A DNA stretch of 10,670 bases from NCBI GenBank assembly GCA_025924845.1, contig JAICHN010000148.1, forward strand, positions 1 to 10,670. The letters are read 5' to 3'. The notes beneath the pieces are model-generated. The model was not told the DNA's origin, ran no database searches, and saw only the letters and a list, made by a program, of their open reading frames with translations. The stretch is from Chloroflexota bacterium (lineage in GTDB: Bacteria > Chloroflexota > UBA5177 > JANWHV01). A program made the translations under genes and the position numbers. Shown piece after piece: positions 1 through 6,313 of this stretch. The stretch's first letter is position 1; every line of letters starts with the position of its first letter.

Positions 1-1
1 C

Positions 2-1843
2 CTGGCCATCGGCGCCGCGGGCGCGCTCCTCAACTACCTCGAACATACCCAACCGGGATCGCTGCCCATCTTGAGGTCCCCAATCTTTTTCCGCGCCTCG
101 GATCACATGACGCTGGACGCGCCGACCAGGCGAAATCTTGAACTCACTCACACCATGCGGGGCGGCGCGCCCTCCGGATCGCTGCTGGCTGTGCTGGATC
201 GCACCCATACGCCGATGGGAGGACGGCTGCTTCGCCGCTGGCTTAGCGCGCCTCTCGTCGTACTGGCGCCGTTGCTGCGGCGTCAGGGGGCCGTACGGGA
301 CTTGGTGGAGAACACCGCGCTTCGCCTCCGCTTGTTTGATGCGCTGGCCGGAATGAGCGACATCGATCGCGTGGTGAGCAGGGCGCAACAAGGGAACGCC
401 ACCCCTCGCGAATTAATCGCGCTGTGTCGCGCGCTGGACCGGTTGCGCCTATTGCGAAGTATGCTCGTAGCCGACGACGGCGATCCGGAGGGCGGTAGCC
501 ACGCCCTGGAGCCGGCGGGTGATACGCTGGCCGCCTGCGGGCGAGCACTGGACGACTGCGAGGAGCTTAAGACCCTGATCCGATCCGCGCTGGTGGATGA
601 GCCGCCGTTGACCATCGGGGAAGGTGGATTCATTCGGCCCGGTTATGCCGAGGAAATCGACGCCGTCGACTCCGGCAGCAAAGAGGCGCGCGAGTGGATG
701 GCATCGCTGGAGTCAGCCGAACGGGCGCGAACCGGAATTCGCTCGCTCAAGGTAGTCTTCAGTCGCGTCTTCGGCTATGCGATTGAAATCAGCAAGAGTA
801 ATCTTACTCAGGTGCCGGAGGAGTACGTCAGGAAGCAGACCGTGGCGGGCGGGGAGCGCTATGTCACCGTTGAGTTGAAGCAGCGTGAGAGCCAATTGCT
901 GGAGGCAAAAGAGCGAAAGCTCCGCCTCGAGCTTGCCGTACTGGAGGAGTTGCGTGCGTCGGTTGCGGGGCGCGCCGACCGCCTGCTCCGGGGCGCCGAT
1001 GGAGTTGGACAGATCGATGTATACGGATCGCTCGCGACGGTAGCTCTGGAGCGTGCATATTGTCGGCCCGAACTCGATGAAGGCGACGTGATTACCATTG
1101 AGGACGGGAGGCACCCCGTGGTAGAGGTGACCCAGCGAGAGGTTGCCTTCGTCCCCAACCACACGCACCTGGACTCAGCAAGCCGCATAGCCGTGCTTAC
1201 CGGTCCCAACATGGCCGGAAAGTCCACGTATCTGCGGCAGGTAGCCCTGATCGTACTGCTTGCCCAGGTCGGAGGTTATGTCCCGGCAGGGGCGGCAAGG
1301 ATTGGCTTATGTGATCGCATTTTCACCCGCGTAGGCGCCCAGGACGATTTAGCGGCCGGGCAATCCACCTTCATGGTGGAGATGACCGAGACCAGCGCCA
1401 TTCTGGCCGAATGTACGCCGCGATCGCTGGTAATTCTGGATGAAATCGGGCGGGGCACCAGCACCTACGACGGGCTGGCCATAGCGCAGGCGGTGATCGA
1501 GCACCTGCACGACGACCCAGGGCATCGGGCAAAAACGATTTTCGCCACACACTATCATGAGCTGACGGCTCTGGCCGACCACCATCCTCACGTGCGTAAC
1601 TACCGAATGGAGGTGCTGGAGGAGGGCAATCGGGTCGTTTTTATGCGTCGGGTTGTGCCGGGCGGCGCCGATCGCTCGGATGGGGTGCATGTAGCCGAAC
1701 AGGCCGGTATGCCGCCAGGGGTCATCCGCCGCGCCCGCCAACTCCTGCGCGGCTTCGAGGGCGCGGGGCAGAACGCGCGGGCGGCCAGGCGAAGAGTGCG
1801 CGACGCGGCGCCCCCGCTGCAGCCGGCACTGTTCGATGCTTGA
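2..1843 (+). CDS. mutS: DNA mismatch repair ATPase MutS (5'-truncated by window edge)
   Basis: MutS binds mispaired bases as a dimer and, with ATP, recruits the rest of mismatch repair. The frame is open from base 2, so the window holds the last 613 residues of a protein usually near 850-880; the mismatch-binding N-terminal domain lies upstream. A TTG at 71 is in frame but is internal, because residues 1-23 already match the family (AAGALLNYLEHTQ). Visible parts, numbered from the first residue here: core/lever start (DHMTLDAPTRRNLEL, about 36-50), clamp (SRVFGYAIEISKSNL, then KQTVAGGERYVTVELK), Walker A GPNMAGKST (401-409), Walker B LVILDE (476-481) followed by IGRGTSTYDG, and the switch histidine in ATHYHEL (517). 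The C-terminus is short after the helix-turn-helix and ends in QPALFDA, which resembles a sliding-clamp-binding peptide. Its 3' end converges on the recombinase gene. Identification is secure. Confidence 0.97.
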   Translation: MAIGAAGALLNYLEHTQPGSLPILRSPIFFRASDHMTLDAPTRRNLELTHTMRGGAPSGSLLAVLDRTHTPMGGRLLRRWLSAPLVVLAPLLRRQGAVRDLVENTALRLRLFDALAGMSDIDRVVSRAQQGNATPRELIALCRALDRLRLLRSMLVADDGDPEGGSHALEPAGDTLAACGRALDDCEELKTLIRSALVDEPPLTIGEGGFIRPGYAEEIDAVDSGSKEAREWMASLESAERARTGIRSLKVVFSRVFGYAIEISKSNLTQVPEEYVRKQTVAGGERYVTVELKQRESQLLEAKERKLRLELAVLEELRASVAGRADRLLRGADGVGQIDVYGSLATVALERAYCRPELDEGDVITIEDGRHPVVEVTQREVAFVPNHTHLDSASRIAVLTGPNMAGKSTYLRQVALIVLLAQVGGYVPAGAARIGLCDRIFTRVGAQDDLAAGQSTFMVEMTETSAILAECTPRSLVILDEIGRGTSTYDGLAIAQAVIEHLHDDPGHRAKTIFATHYHELTALADHHPHVRNYRMEVLEEGNRVVFMRRVVPGGADRSDGVHVAEQAGMPPGVIRRARQLLRGFEGAGQNARAARRRVRDAAPPLQPALFDA

Positions 1844-1932
1844 GGCGCTTAACGTGAAACATGAAGAATGTTCTACCTTGATCCTGACACTAAAGCGTCA
1901 TGGCAGGGTGCGTTGCGCCTAAAGTCGCGGTC
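1844..1932. other. Convergent spacer between mutS and xer
   Basis: This 89-nt stretch separates two stop codons facing each other. The only stem seen is a weak AT-rich AACAT/ATGTT pair around 1859-1873, with no T tract. No convincing intrinsic terminator or gene was found. Confidence 0.6.
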
Positions 1933-2889
1933 TTACAGGCGGGCGGCCTCGGGTGCGCACTCGCTCTCCTCGGCCGGTTCAACCTGCAGCGCCTCGTGGG
2001 CACGGGGGTGCGCCTCGTCATAGACCTGGCGCAGGCGTTGGTCAGCCACATGCGTGTACACCTGCGTGGTGGCGATACTGGAATGCCCCAGCAGTTCCTG
2101 CACCGAGCGCAAGTCCGCTCCATTGGTCAGGAGGTGCGTGGCAAAACTGTGGCGCAAGGTATGGGGCGTAATCTTCTCGATTCCGGCCTGGCGCGCATAT
2201 GACTTAATGATCAACCAAAAACCCTGGCGGGTCAGACGCTCGCCATGATGGTTGAGGAAAAGGGCTTCACCGGTCCGTCCGCCGAGCAACGCGGGACGAC
2301 CCTTGGCAAGGTAGGGTTCGATAGCGAGGCGTGCCTTCCGTCCAAAGGGAATTCGGCGCTGCTTGTTGCCCTTGCCGCGGCACTGCACCACATCGTCGTC
2401 CAGGTTCAGATCCGTGCCGTTGAGCGAAACCAACTCGCTCACCCGCATGCCGGTGGCGTAGAGCAATTCGAGCATGGCGCGATCGCGCAGCGTGGCGGGT
2501 CCATCGCCGACCAGCTGAGCCAACAGTCGTTCGATCTCGCCCACGCTGGCGGCACGGGGTAAGTACTTGGTGACGCGCGGCGAATCGATATGCGAGGTGG
2601 GATCCTCACGAAGTTGGCCCTCCTGTTCCAGAAAATGGCAGAAGGACTTTACGGCGGCAATCTTCCGCGCCACGGTCGTCGCCGCGTACTCACGCTCCCG
2701 AAGGTGGAGCACAAAGTGGAGCATACGCTCGCGGGTAAGGGGGAACGCGCCTTCCTGTTCGGTAGGAGGTTGATCTTTCAGGAAAAGACATAGCTGTGAG
2801 AGATCGTTTTGGTAGGCGCTGATCGTATTGACGGAGAAACCCTTTTCGGCCCGGAGGAACTGAATAAACGTACCGACCTGTTCGTGCAT
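1933..2889 (-). CDS. XerC/XerD-type tyrosine recombinase
   Basis: A 318-residue site-specific recombinase of the size and layout of XerC/XerD, which resolve chromosome dimers at dif near the terminus. The N-terminal SAM-like core-binding domain is at about residues 1-90 and the catalytic domain at about 110-295. The active-site set is complete: R149 (ATGMRVSEL), K173 (GKGNKQR), H243 and R246 (HTLRHSFATH), H269 (LGHSSIATT) and nucleophile Y278 (VYTHV). The usual XerC/D end, HPRA, is present at 294-297, followed by a non-conserved acidic tail of about 20 residues. An ATG at 2922 would add 11 residues, but the ATG at 2889 has an excellent GGAGGTGA site 4 nt upstream, so the shorter start is chosen. 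The gene follows the aminotransferase by 19 nt and is probably cotranscribed. I cannot decide between XerC and XerD, and no dif-like site was seen here. Confidence 0.9.
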   Translation of the reverse strand: MHEQVGTFIQFLRAEKGFSVNTISAYQNDLSQLCLFLKDQPPTEQEGAFPLTRERMLHFVLHLREREYAATTVARKIAAVKSFCHFLEQEGQLREDPTSHIDSPRVTKYLPRAASVGEIERLLAQLVGDGPATLRDRAMLELLYATGMRVSELVSLNGTDLNLDDDVVQCRGKGNKQRRIPFGRKARLAIEPYLAKGRPALLGGRTGEALFLNHHGERLTRQGFWLIIKSYARQAGIEKITPHTLRHSFATHLLTNGADLRSVQELLGHSSIATTQVYTHVADQRLRQVYDEAHPRAHEALQVEPAEESECAPEAARL

Positions 2890-2893
2890 CAAG

Positions 2894-2901
2894 TCACCTC
2901 C
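2894..2901 (-). promoter_or_regulatory. Strong Shine-Dalgarno site deciding the recombinase start
   Basis: Read on the minus strand this is GGAGGTGA, 4 nt before the ATG at 2889 and just after the aminotransferase stop (TAG, 2911-2909). It supports start 2889 over the in-frame ATG at 2922, which overlaps the upstream gene. Confidence 0.85.
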
Positions 2902-2908
2902 AATCGCG

Positions 2909-4123
2909 CTATCGTCGGCCATACTGCTCTACACCCAAACGGAGCAATTCCACGGCCCGCGCCAAACGCTGTTCATCAAGCACGAACGCTAACCGCACTT
3001 CGTCCTGTCCCATTCCAGGAGAAATGTAAAAGCCAGGCATGGGCGCCACGCACACGGTTTCTCCCTGGTCGGCAAAGGACTCCAGCAGCCAACGGGCGAA
3101 CGCCTCACTGTCGTCAATAGGCAGGCGAACTATCATATAGAAGGCGCCTTCCGGCTCACTGTAACGTGCCTCCGGAATGGCCCGTAGTTGCCGCATAACG
3201 GCATCGCGCCGCACCTGGTAATCGGCTACCAGCGGGACGGTATAAGGAAGGGGATCCTGCAATAACGGGACCACGGCGAGTTGTTCCACGGTGGGGGCTG
3301 ACAGCCGAGCCTGGGCTAAACGCACCGCCCCCTGGAAAACGTCCTGGTGAGCGGTCGTAAAGCAACCCACCCGCGCCCCACAGGCATTGAACCGTTTGGA
3401 CACGCTGTCCACCATGATCACATGCGGCGAGCGGGGCGCCAGGGCGAGGACGCTGGTACGATGCCGACCGTCGTACACGAACTCGCGATAGACTTCATCG
3501 ACAATCAAAAAGATACCGTGCCGTTCGGCCAGGGCAATGAAATCGCCCATGCGGGCCGCGTCGTAGACCGAGCCGGTGGGATTATTTGGATTACAGAGGA
3601 GGATGGCACGCGTGCGGCTATCGATGGCGCGCTCGACCACCTCCATGGGCGGCAACGCGTAGCTTTGTGCCGCATCCAGGGCAACGGGCTTAAGCCGCAC
3701 CGATGTGGAGGCGGCGAAGCCGCAATAGTTGGTATAGGTAGGTTCGAATACCAGCACATTGTCCCCTGGATCGGCCACCGCTGCGATAGCAAACCCAATC
3801 GCCTCGCTTCCTCCGATCGTCACCAGCACTTCGTGCTCGGGCACCTCAAACCCCTGAACCCTATAGTAGGCGGACCAGGCGGCGCGCGCCTCGGCGATAC
3901 CGGGTGACGGAGCGTAGGAGAGCACGGTGGAGGGGAACCGATGGACCGCGTCGAGGATAGCCGGAGGCGTAGGGAAGTCCGGCTGCCCGATATTCAGCTG
4001 GAGCACCGAGATTCCGCGGGCCCGAGCGGCGTCGGCGAGCGGCGTGAGCTTCCGGATCGGGGAAGCGGGCGCGGCCCGCGCGCGGAGACTGGCGGGCGGC
4101 GTACGTACTGATCCTTCAATCAC
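2909..4123 (-). CDS. PLP-dependent class I/II aminotransferase (aspartate-aminotransferase-like)
   Basis: A 404-residue fold-type I aminotransferase that would transfer an amino group between an amino acid and a 2-oxo acid in the cytoplasm. Family hallmarks are present: the N-terminal substrate region NIGQPDFPTP (44-53), GGSEAIGFA in the cofactor phosphate loop (104-112), NPNNPTG (178-184), D209 in IVDEVY contacting the pyridine nitrogen, the Schiff-base lysine K243 in VSKRFNACGARVG, and R377 in EVRLAF for the substrate carboxylate. Length fits the family. The frame is open to an ATG at 4258, but that extension covers the promoter and is not family-like. I chose the GTG at 4123, preceded by GGGAG at 6 nt spacing. 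The SKRF-ACGARVG variant around the lysine is found in a subset annotated as aspartate aminotransferases. The real substrate cannot be read from sequence. It leads a likely two-gene operon with the recombinase. Confidence 0.9.
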   Translation of the reverse strand: MIEGSVRTPPASLRARAAPASPIRKLTPLADAARARGISVLQLNIGQPDFPTPPAILDAVHRFPSTVLSYAPSPGIAEARAAWSAYYRVQGFEVPEHEVLVTIGGSEAIGFAIAAVADPGDNVLVFEPTYTNYCGFAASTSVRLKPVALDAAQSYALPPMEVVERAIDSRTRAILLCNPNNPTGSVYDAARMGDFIALAERHGIFLIVDEVYREFVYDGRHRTSVLALAPRSPHVIMVDSVSKRFNACGARVGCFTTAHQDVFQGAVRLAQARLSAPTVEQLAVVPLLQDPLPYTVPLVADYQVRRDAVMRQLRAIPEARYSEPEGAFYMIVRLPIDDSEAFARWLLESFADQGETVCVAPMPGFYISPGMGQDEVRLAFVLDEQRLARAVELLRLGVEQYGRR

Positions 4124-4173
4124 GCGGCACTCCCTTCGCCGGATACCCCCACCTAGCAGACATAACTGAACGC

Positions 4174-4203
4174 ATTGTACGAACCGAACAGTTGGGGTGT
4201 CAA
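4174..4203 (-). promoter_or_regulatory. Sigma-70-type promoter of the aminotransferase-xer operon
   Basis: On the minus strand a perfect TTGACA (4203-4198) is followed after 18 nt by TACAAT (4179-4174). This is one mismatch from the full consensus hexamer pair. Transcription would start near 4167, giving a leader of about 45 nt before the GTG at 4123. Expression is probably constitutive or repressor-controlled. Confidence 0.75.
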
Positions 4204-4215
4204 CCCGATCCATGA

Positions 4216-4231
4216 TGTTCAGTACAGAACA
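4216..4231. promoter_or_regulatory. Palindrome between divergent promoters, possible operator
   Basis: TGTTCAGTACAGAACA is a 16-bp dyad with only the central A-A positions unpaired. It lies 13 bp upstream of the aminotransferase -35 box and about 35 bp upstream of the tRNA-Lys -10 candidate. The position suits a regulator-binding site, but no cognate regulator is visible and the arm orientation (TGTTC...GAACA) is not that of a Gram-positive LexA box. It may be chance. Confidence 0.3.
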
Positions 4232-4265
4232 GTGAGGATTTGTTTCGATGGCCCACACGAGAGGT

Positions 4266-4271
4266 TATACT
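4266..4271 (+). promoter_or_regulatory. Candidate -10 box of the tRNA-Lys promoter
   Basis: TATACT lies about 30 nt before the mature tRNA 5' end. No good -35 hexamer is seen; TTTCGA at 4243-4248 has a 17-nt spacing but matches TTGACA at only three positions. The assignment is tentative. Confidence 0.35.
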
Positions 4272-4278
4272 GAATAGG

Positions 4279-4291
4279 CGCCCCGAGGGCG
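4279..4291 (+). other. Short GC hairpin in the tRNA-Lys 5' leader
   Basis: CGCCC-CGA-GGGCG forms a perfect 5-bp stem with a 3-nt loop, 10 nt before the mature tRNA. It would fall in the transcribed leader removed by RNase P. In this GC-rich background it could be incidental. Confidence 0.3.
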
Positions 4292-4301
4292 TCGCTTGAC
4301 C

Positions 4302-4374
4302 GGGGGTATAGCTCAGTCGGCAGAGCATCTGACTTTTAATCAGAGTGTCCTGGGTTCGAGTCCCAGTGCCCCCA
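4302..4374 (+). tRNA. tRNA-Lys (anticodon UUU)
   Basis: The cloverleaf folds fully by eye. The acceptor stem is GGGGGTA (4302-4308) with TGCCCCC (4367-4373), including one T-G wobble. The D arm is GCTC/GAGC (4311-4314, 4323-4326). The anticodon stem is TCTGA/TCAGA around the loop CTTTTAA, with anticodon TTT at 4335-4337. A 5-nt variable loop follows, and the T arm is CTGGG-TTCGAGT-CCCAG (4350-4366). The discriminator is A4374. The genome continues CCG rather than CCA, so the CCA end must be added by tRNA nucleotidyltransferase. Confidence 0.97.
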
Positions 4375-4428
4375 CCGGCAAATTGCCACTCTCGAAATCA
4401 CCCATCACTGCCGTACATACTAAGTAGG

Positions 4429-4453
4429 AGGTTCGCTCACCCCACGAACCTTT
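4429..4453 (+). terminator. Candidate hairpin terminator after tRNA-Lys
   Basis: AGGTTCG (4429-4435) and CGAACCT (4445-4451) form a perfect 7-bp stem with a 9-nt loop, ending in a run of only three Ts. It lies 55 nt after the tRNA. The T tract is short for an intrinsic terminator. The 5' arm contains the end of an AGGAGG (4426-4431) that no start codon uses. Confidence 0.4.
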
Positions 4454-4514
4454 GTGCCGGAGGCTTGAACTGCGAAGGGCACTGTGTTGAGGCGGAGATG
4501 GGAATCGTGCCGCG

Positions 4515-6143
4515 ATGATGCTTCGAGCGTTGAATAACGGCGCCGCGGGCGTCACCACTCCAGCGCTGACTCGAGTGGCATTGGCCATCGGGCGGCCAAT
4601 GCTCGTCACCATGGTTCAGGAAGTAGTGAGCCATTGTCCAGAGGTGGAAGTCTGTCTCGTCGCCCATAGGGCGGTCGACCTGGCTACGTTTCATGGTCGT
4701 GATCGGCTGCGTATCATCATTGCTGATCCCTCTGCCGCCGAGGAGATCCGCGACCTCTTGCACCCCGGGCAACTCCTGGTCATCCTGGCGCATGACGACA
4801 CGGTCAAGAGTCCCTACGCTGACCTGATGGTCAATCTGGCCAAGCCAAACTGGTCCTCGGTACTCGCATTGTTTCTCACCGTACCGCCAACGGCGGTGGA
4901 TCGGGCAGCGGAGCGGCGGCGGACGACGGGAGGGATCAGTCTTCGACGGCAGGTTGCCGAGTTGATGGGTCAGCTGTCAGCCGCCCCTTCGGATGCCGGC
5001 GATCCGGCACGGTTTGTGGCGACTAGCGAACAACTGGTGAGTATGCTCCCGGGGCTGGGCTGCCCCGCCACCCTTATCTTCCTGCGCACCGACGGGATTC
5101 CGCGCGCGAAGGCTGCCGCGACGCCCTGGCTCGATCTACTTCGCTCGCTGTTGCGGCGCGAGGATGCGGTACTCCGTCTTGACGAACTAACCTTCGTGGT
5201 CCTGGCTGTGAGCATGGAACCCGAGGCCCTCCCCAGCCTACTCACCCGCCTTTCCTGGCGGTTATGGCCCGCCAATCCCACCGCGATCGAGATCAGTTCC
5301 ACGGTGTGGCAGCCTGGCCAGGCCTTCGACCTCCTGGCCATCCCCGGTCGTGAAGCTGAGTCAGCCGAACCCGTTGCTCCCCCTCCGCTCGCGACGATCG
5401 AGCACAGTATTCCCGTACAGCCGACCATGCCTGTCCTCGAGGTCGTGCCCGAGGTGTCCTCACCACCCTGGACGGATCCACTAGCCCGTATGAAGGCGCG
5501 CGGGTTGGAGGCCGAACCCTGGTTCGATCGCCTACCCGGCTTCACCAGCGAGCTGTCCCTGATGCAGGCCGTGGAGGCGCAGGAAGAGGAGGAGTTCGGC
5601 CACGTGGGCCACGCCGCCGGGGTTGCGCGCGTGGCTGTGGCCCTGGCCGGAGCGATCGGGCTATCCGCGCCCGAGATCGAACAATTGCGGCAAGCCGCCC
5701 TCTTCCACGATGGGGGGAAGCTTGCCCTGGATCGTGTACTATGGGGCAGCCTCGATACGATCAGCCCGTGGAAGCGGAGGCTCATGGAGGCTCACGCCGG
5801 ACTGGGGGGCGAACTGGCCGATCAAGTAGGTATAGCGGACGCCGCGGTAATGGCGATCCTCCATCATCATGAGCGATGGGACGGCCAAGGCTATCCAGCC
5901 GGTCTGACCGGCAAGGAAATCCCTATTATGGCGCGCTTGCTGTTTGTGGCGGAGGCGGTGGATTCGATGCTGCGGCCAAGCTATCGCCGTCAGCCGATGG
6001 CTTCCAGCGACGTGGCGCGTGTCCTTTTGTCCGGCGCCGGCGAACTCTGGGACCCGGAATTGGTTCACCACGCGGTTCGAATCATCACCGGAACGGCACA
6101 TGGCCGGCTCGGCGCGCCCCGTTCCCGCGGCAAGACGCTTTAA
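4515..6143 (+). CDS. HD-GYP domain protein with degenerate receiver-like and GGDEF-like domains
   Basis: A 542-residue soluble protein in three parts. Residues about 20-120 alternate strands and helices like a response-regulator receiver (VALAIG, VEVCLV, LRIIIADP, LLVILA, then a KP at 110-111) but lack the N-terminal acidic pair. Residues about 145-275 resemble a GGDEF domain whose signature is lost: AVLRLDELTFVVL aligns with AVxRYGGDEFxVL, leaving DELTF. A Pro-rich linker (about 280-320) precedes an HD-GYP domain (360-525) with its set intact: H366, HD at 398-399 (HDGGK where HDIGK is usual), H427, HHERWDGQGYP (451-461) and D483. HD-GYP enzymes hydrolyse cyclic di-GMP, or related cyclic dinucleotides, using a two- or three-metal centre. 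The likely role is a diesterase or signalling scaffold with inactive sensor/cyclase modules. ATG 4515 is the first start after an in-frame stop at 4488-4490. ATG 4518 is equally possible, and no close Shine-Dalgarno site is seen. Confidence 0.88.
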   Translation: MMLRALNNGAAGVTTPALTRVALAIGRPMLVTMVQEVVSHCPEVEVCLVAHRAVDLATFHGRDRLRIIIADPSAAEEIRDLLHPGQLLVILAHDDTVKSPYADLMVNLAKPNWSSVLALFLTVPPTAVDRAAERRRTTGGISLRRQVAELMGQLSAAPSDAGDPARFVATSEQLVSMLPGLGCPATLIFLRTDGIPRAKAAATPWLDLLRSLLRREDAVLRLDELTFVVLAVSMEPEALPSLLTRLSWRLWPANPTAIEISSTVWQPGQAFDLLAIPGREAESAEPVAPPPLATIEHSIPVQPTMPVLEVVPEVSSPPWTDPLARMKARGLEAEPWFDRLPGFTSELSLMQAVEAQEEEEFGHVGHAAGVARVAVALAGAIGLSAPEIEQLRQAALFHDGGKLALDRVLWGSLDTISPWKRRLMEAHAGLGGELADQVGIADAAVMAILHHHERWDGQGYPAGLTGKEIPIMARLLFVAEAVDSMLRPSYRRQPMASSDVARVLLSGAGELWDPELVHHAVRIITGTAHGRLGAPRSRGKTL

Positions 6144-6313
6144 CCTGGGTTATCCATGGGCGGCCCGGTTCCAGAGCTTCTCTCGTCATGAATAATCTTA
6201 GCGGACATCCCAACCAAACAGCGCATTGTGATGATCGGGCCATTTGAGTTGGGATCCGCGATTCGCATCATTGCGTCATGGCCCAGGGATGGTGGAAGTT
6301 GACGGCATCCCCT
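6144..6313. other. Convergent spacer between HD-GYP gene and amidase
   Basis: No gene is seen in these 170 nt. An inverted repeat GGGCCAT (6237-6243) / ATGGCCC (6278-6284) with a 34-nt loop is the clearest structure. There is no T tract on either strand, so it is not a standard intrinsic terminator, although a bidirectional one would suit the two converging genes. Confidence 0.5.

Noticed and set aside
71..73. TTG at 71 as the start of mutS
   Set aside because: The frame is open to the window edge and the 23 residues before it match MutS, so the gene is truncated by the window rather than starting here.
2890..2922. Upstream ATG (2922) as start of the recombinase
   Set aside because: It overlaps the aminotransferase end and has no ribosome-binding site, while ATG 2889 has GGAGGTGA at ideal spacing.
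3347..3907. 186-codon open frame on the plus strand inside the aminotransferase
   Set aside because: It is antisense to conserved aminotransferase motifs, including the PLP lysine region, and has no recognisable domain.
4183..4231. LexA/SOS box made of GTTC and GAAC half-sites
   Set aside because: The Gram-positive box is GAAC-N4-GTTC and the alphaproteobacterial one GTTC-N7-GTTC. Orientation and spacing here match neither.
4124..4258. N-terminal extension of the aminotransferase to ATG 4258
   Set aside because: It would cover the TTGACA/TACAAT promoter, adds residues unlike the family, and the GTG at 4123 has a GGGAG site.
1933..4374. Integrative element: tyrosine recombinase close to a tRNA gene
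   Set aside because: The recombinase is XerC/D-sized with the HPRA ending and sits in an operon with a metabolic gene. No repeat of the tRNA 3' end was found, and no phage or conjugation genes are present.
4970..5785. 271-codon open frame on the minus strand inside the HD-GYP gene
   Set aside because: It is Ser/Arg-rich, as expected for an antisense shadow in GC-rich DNA. The plus-strand HD-GYP motifs are decisive.
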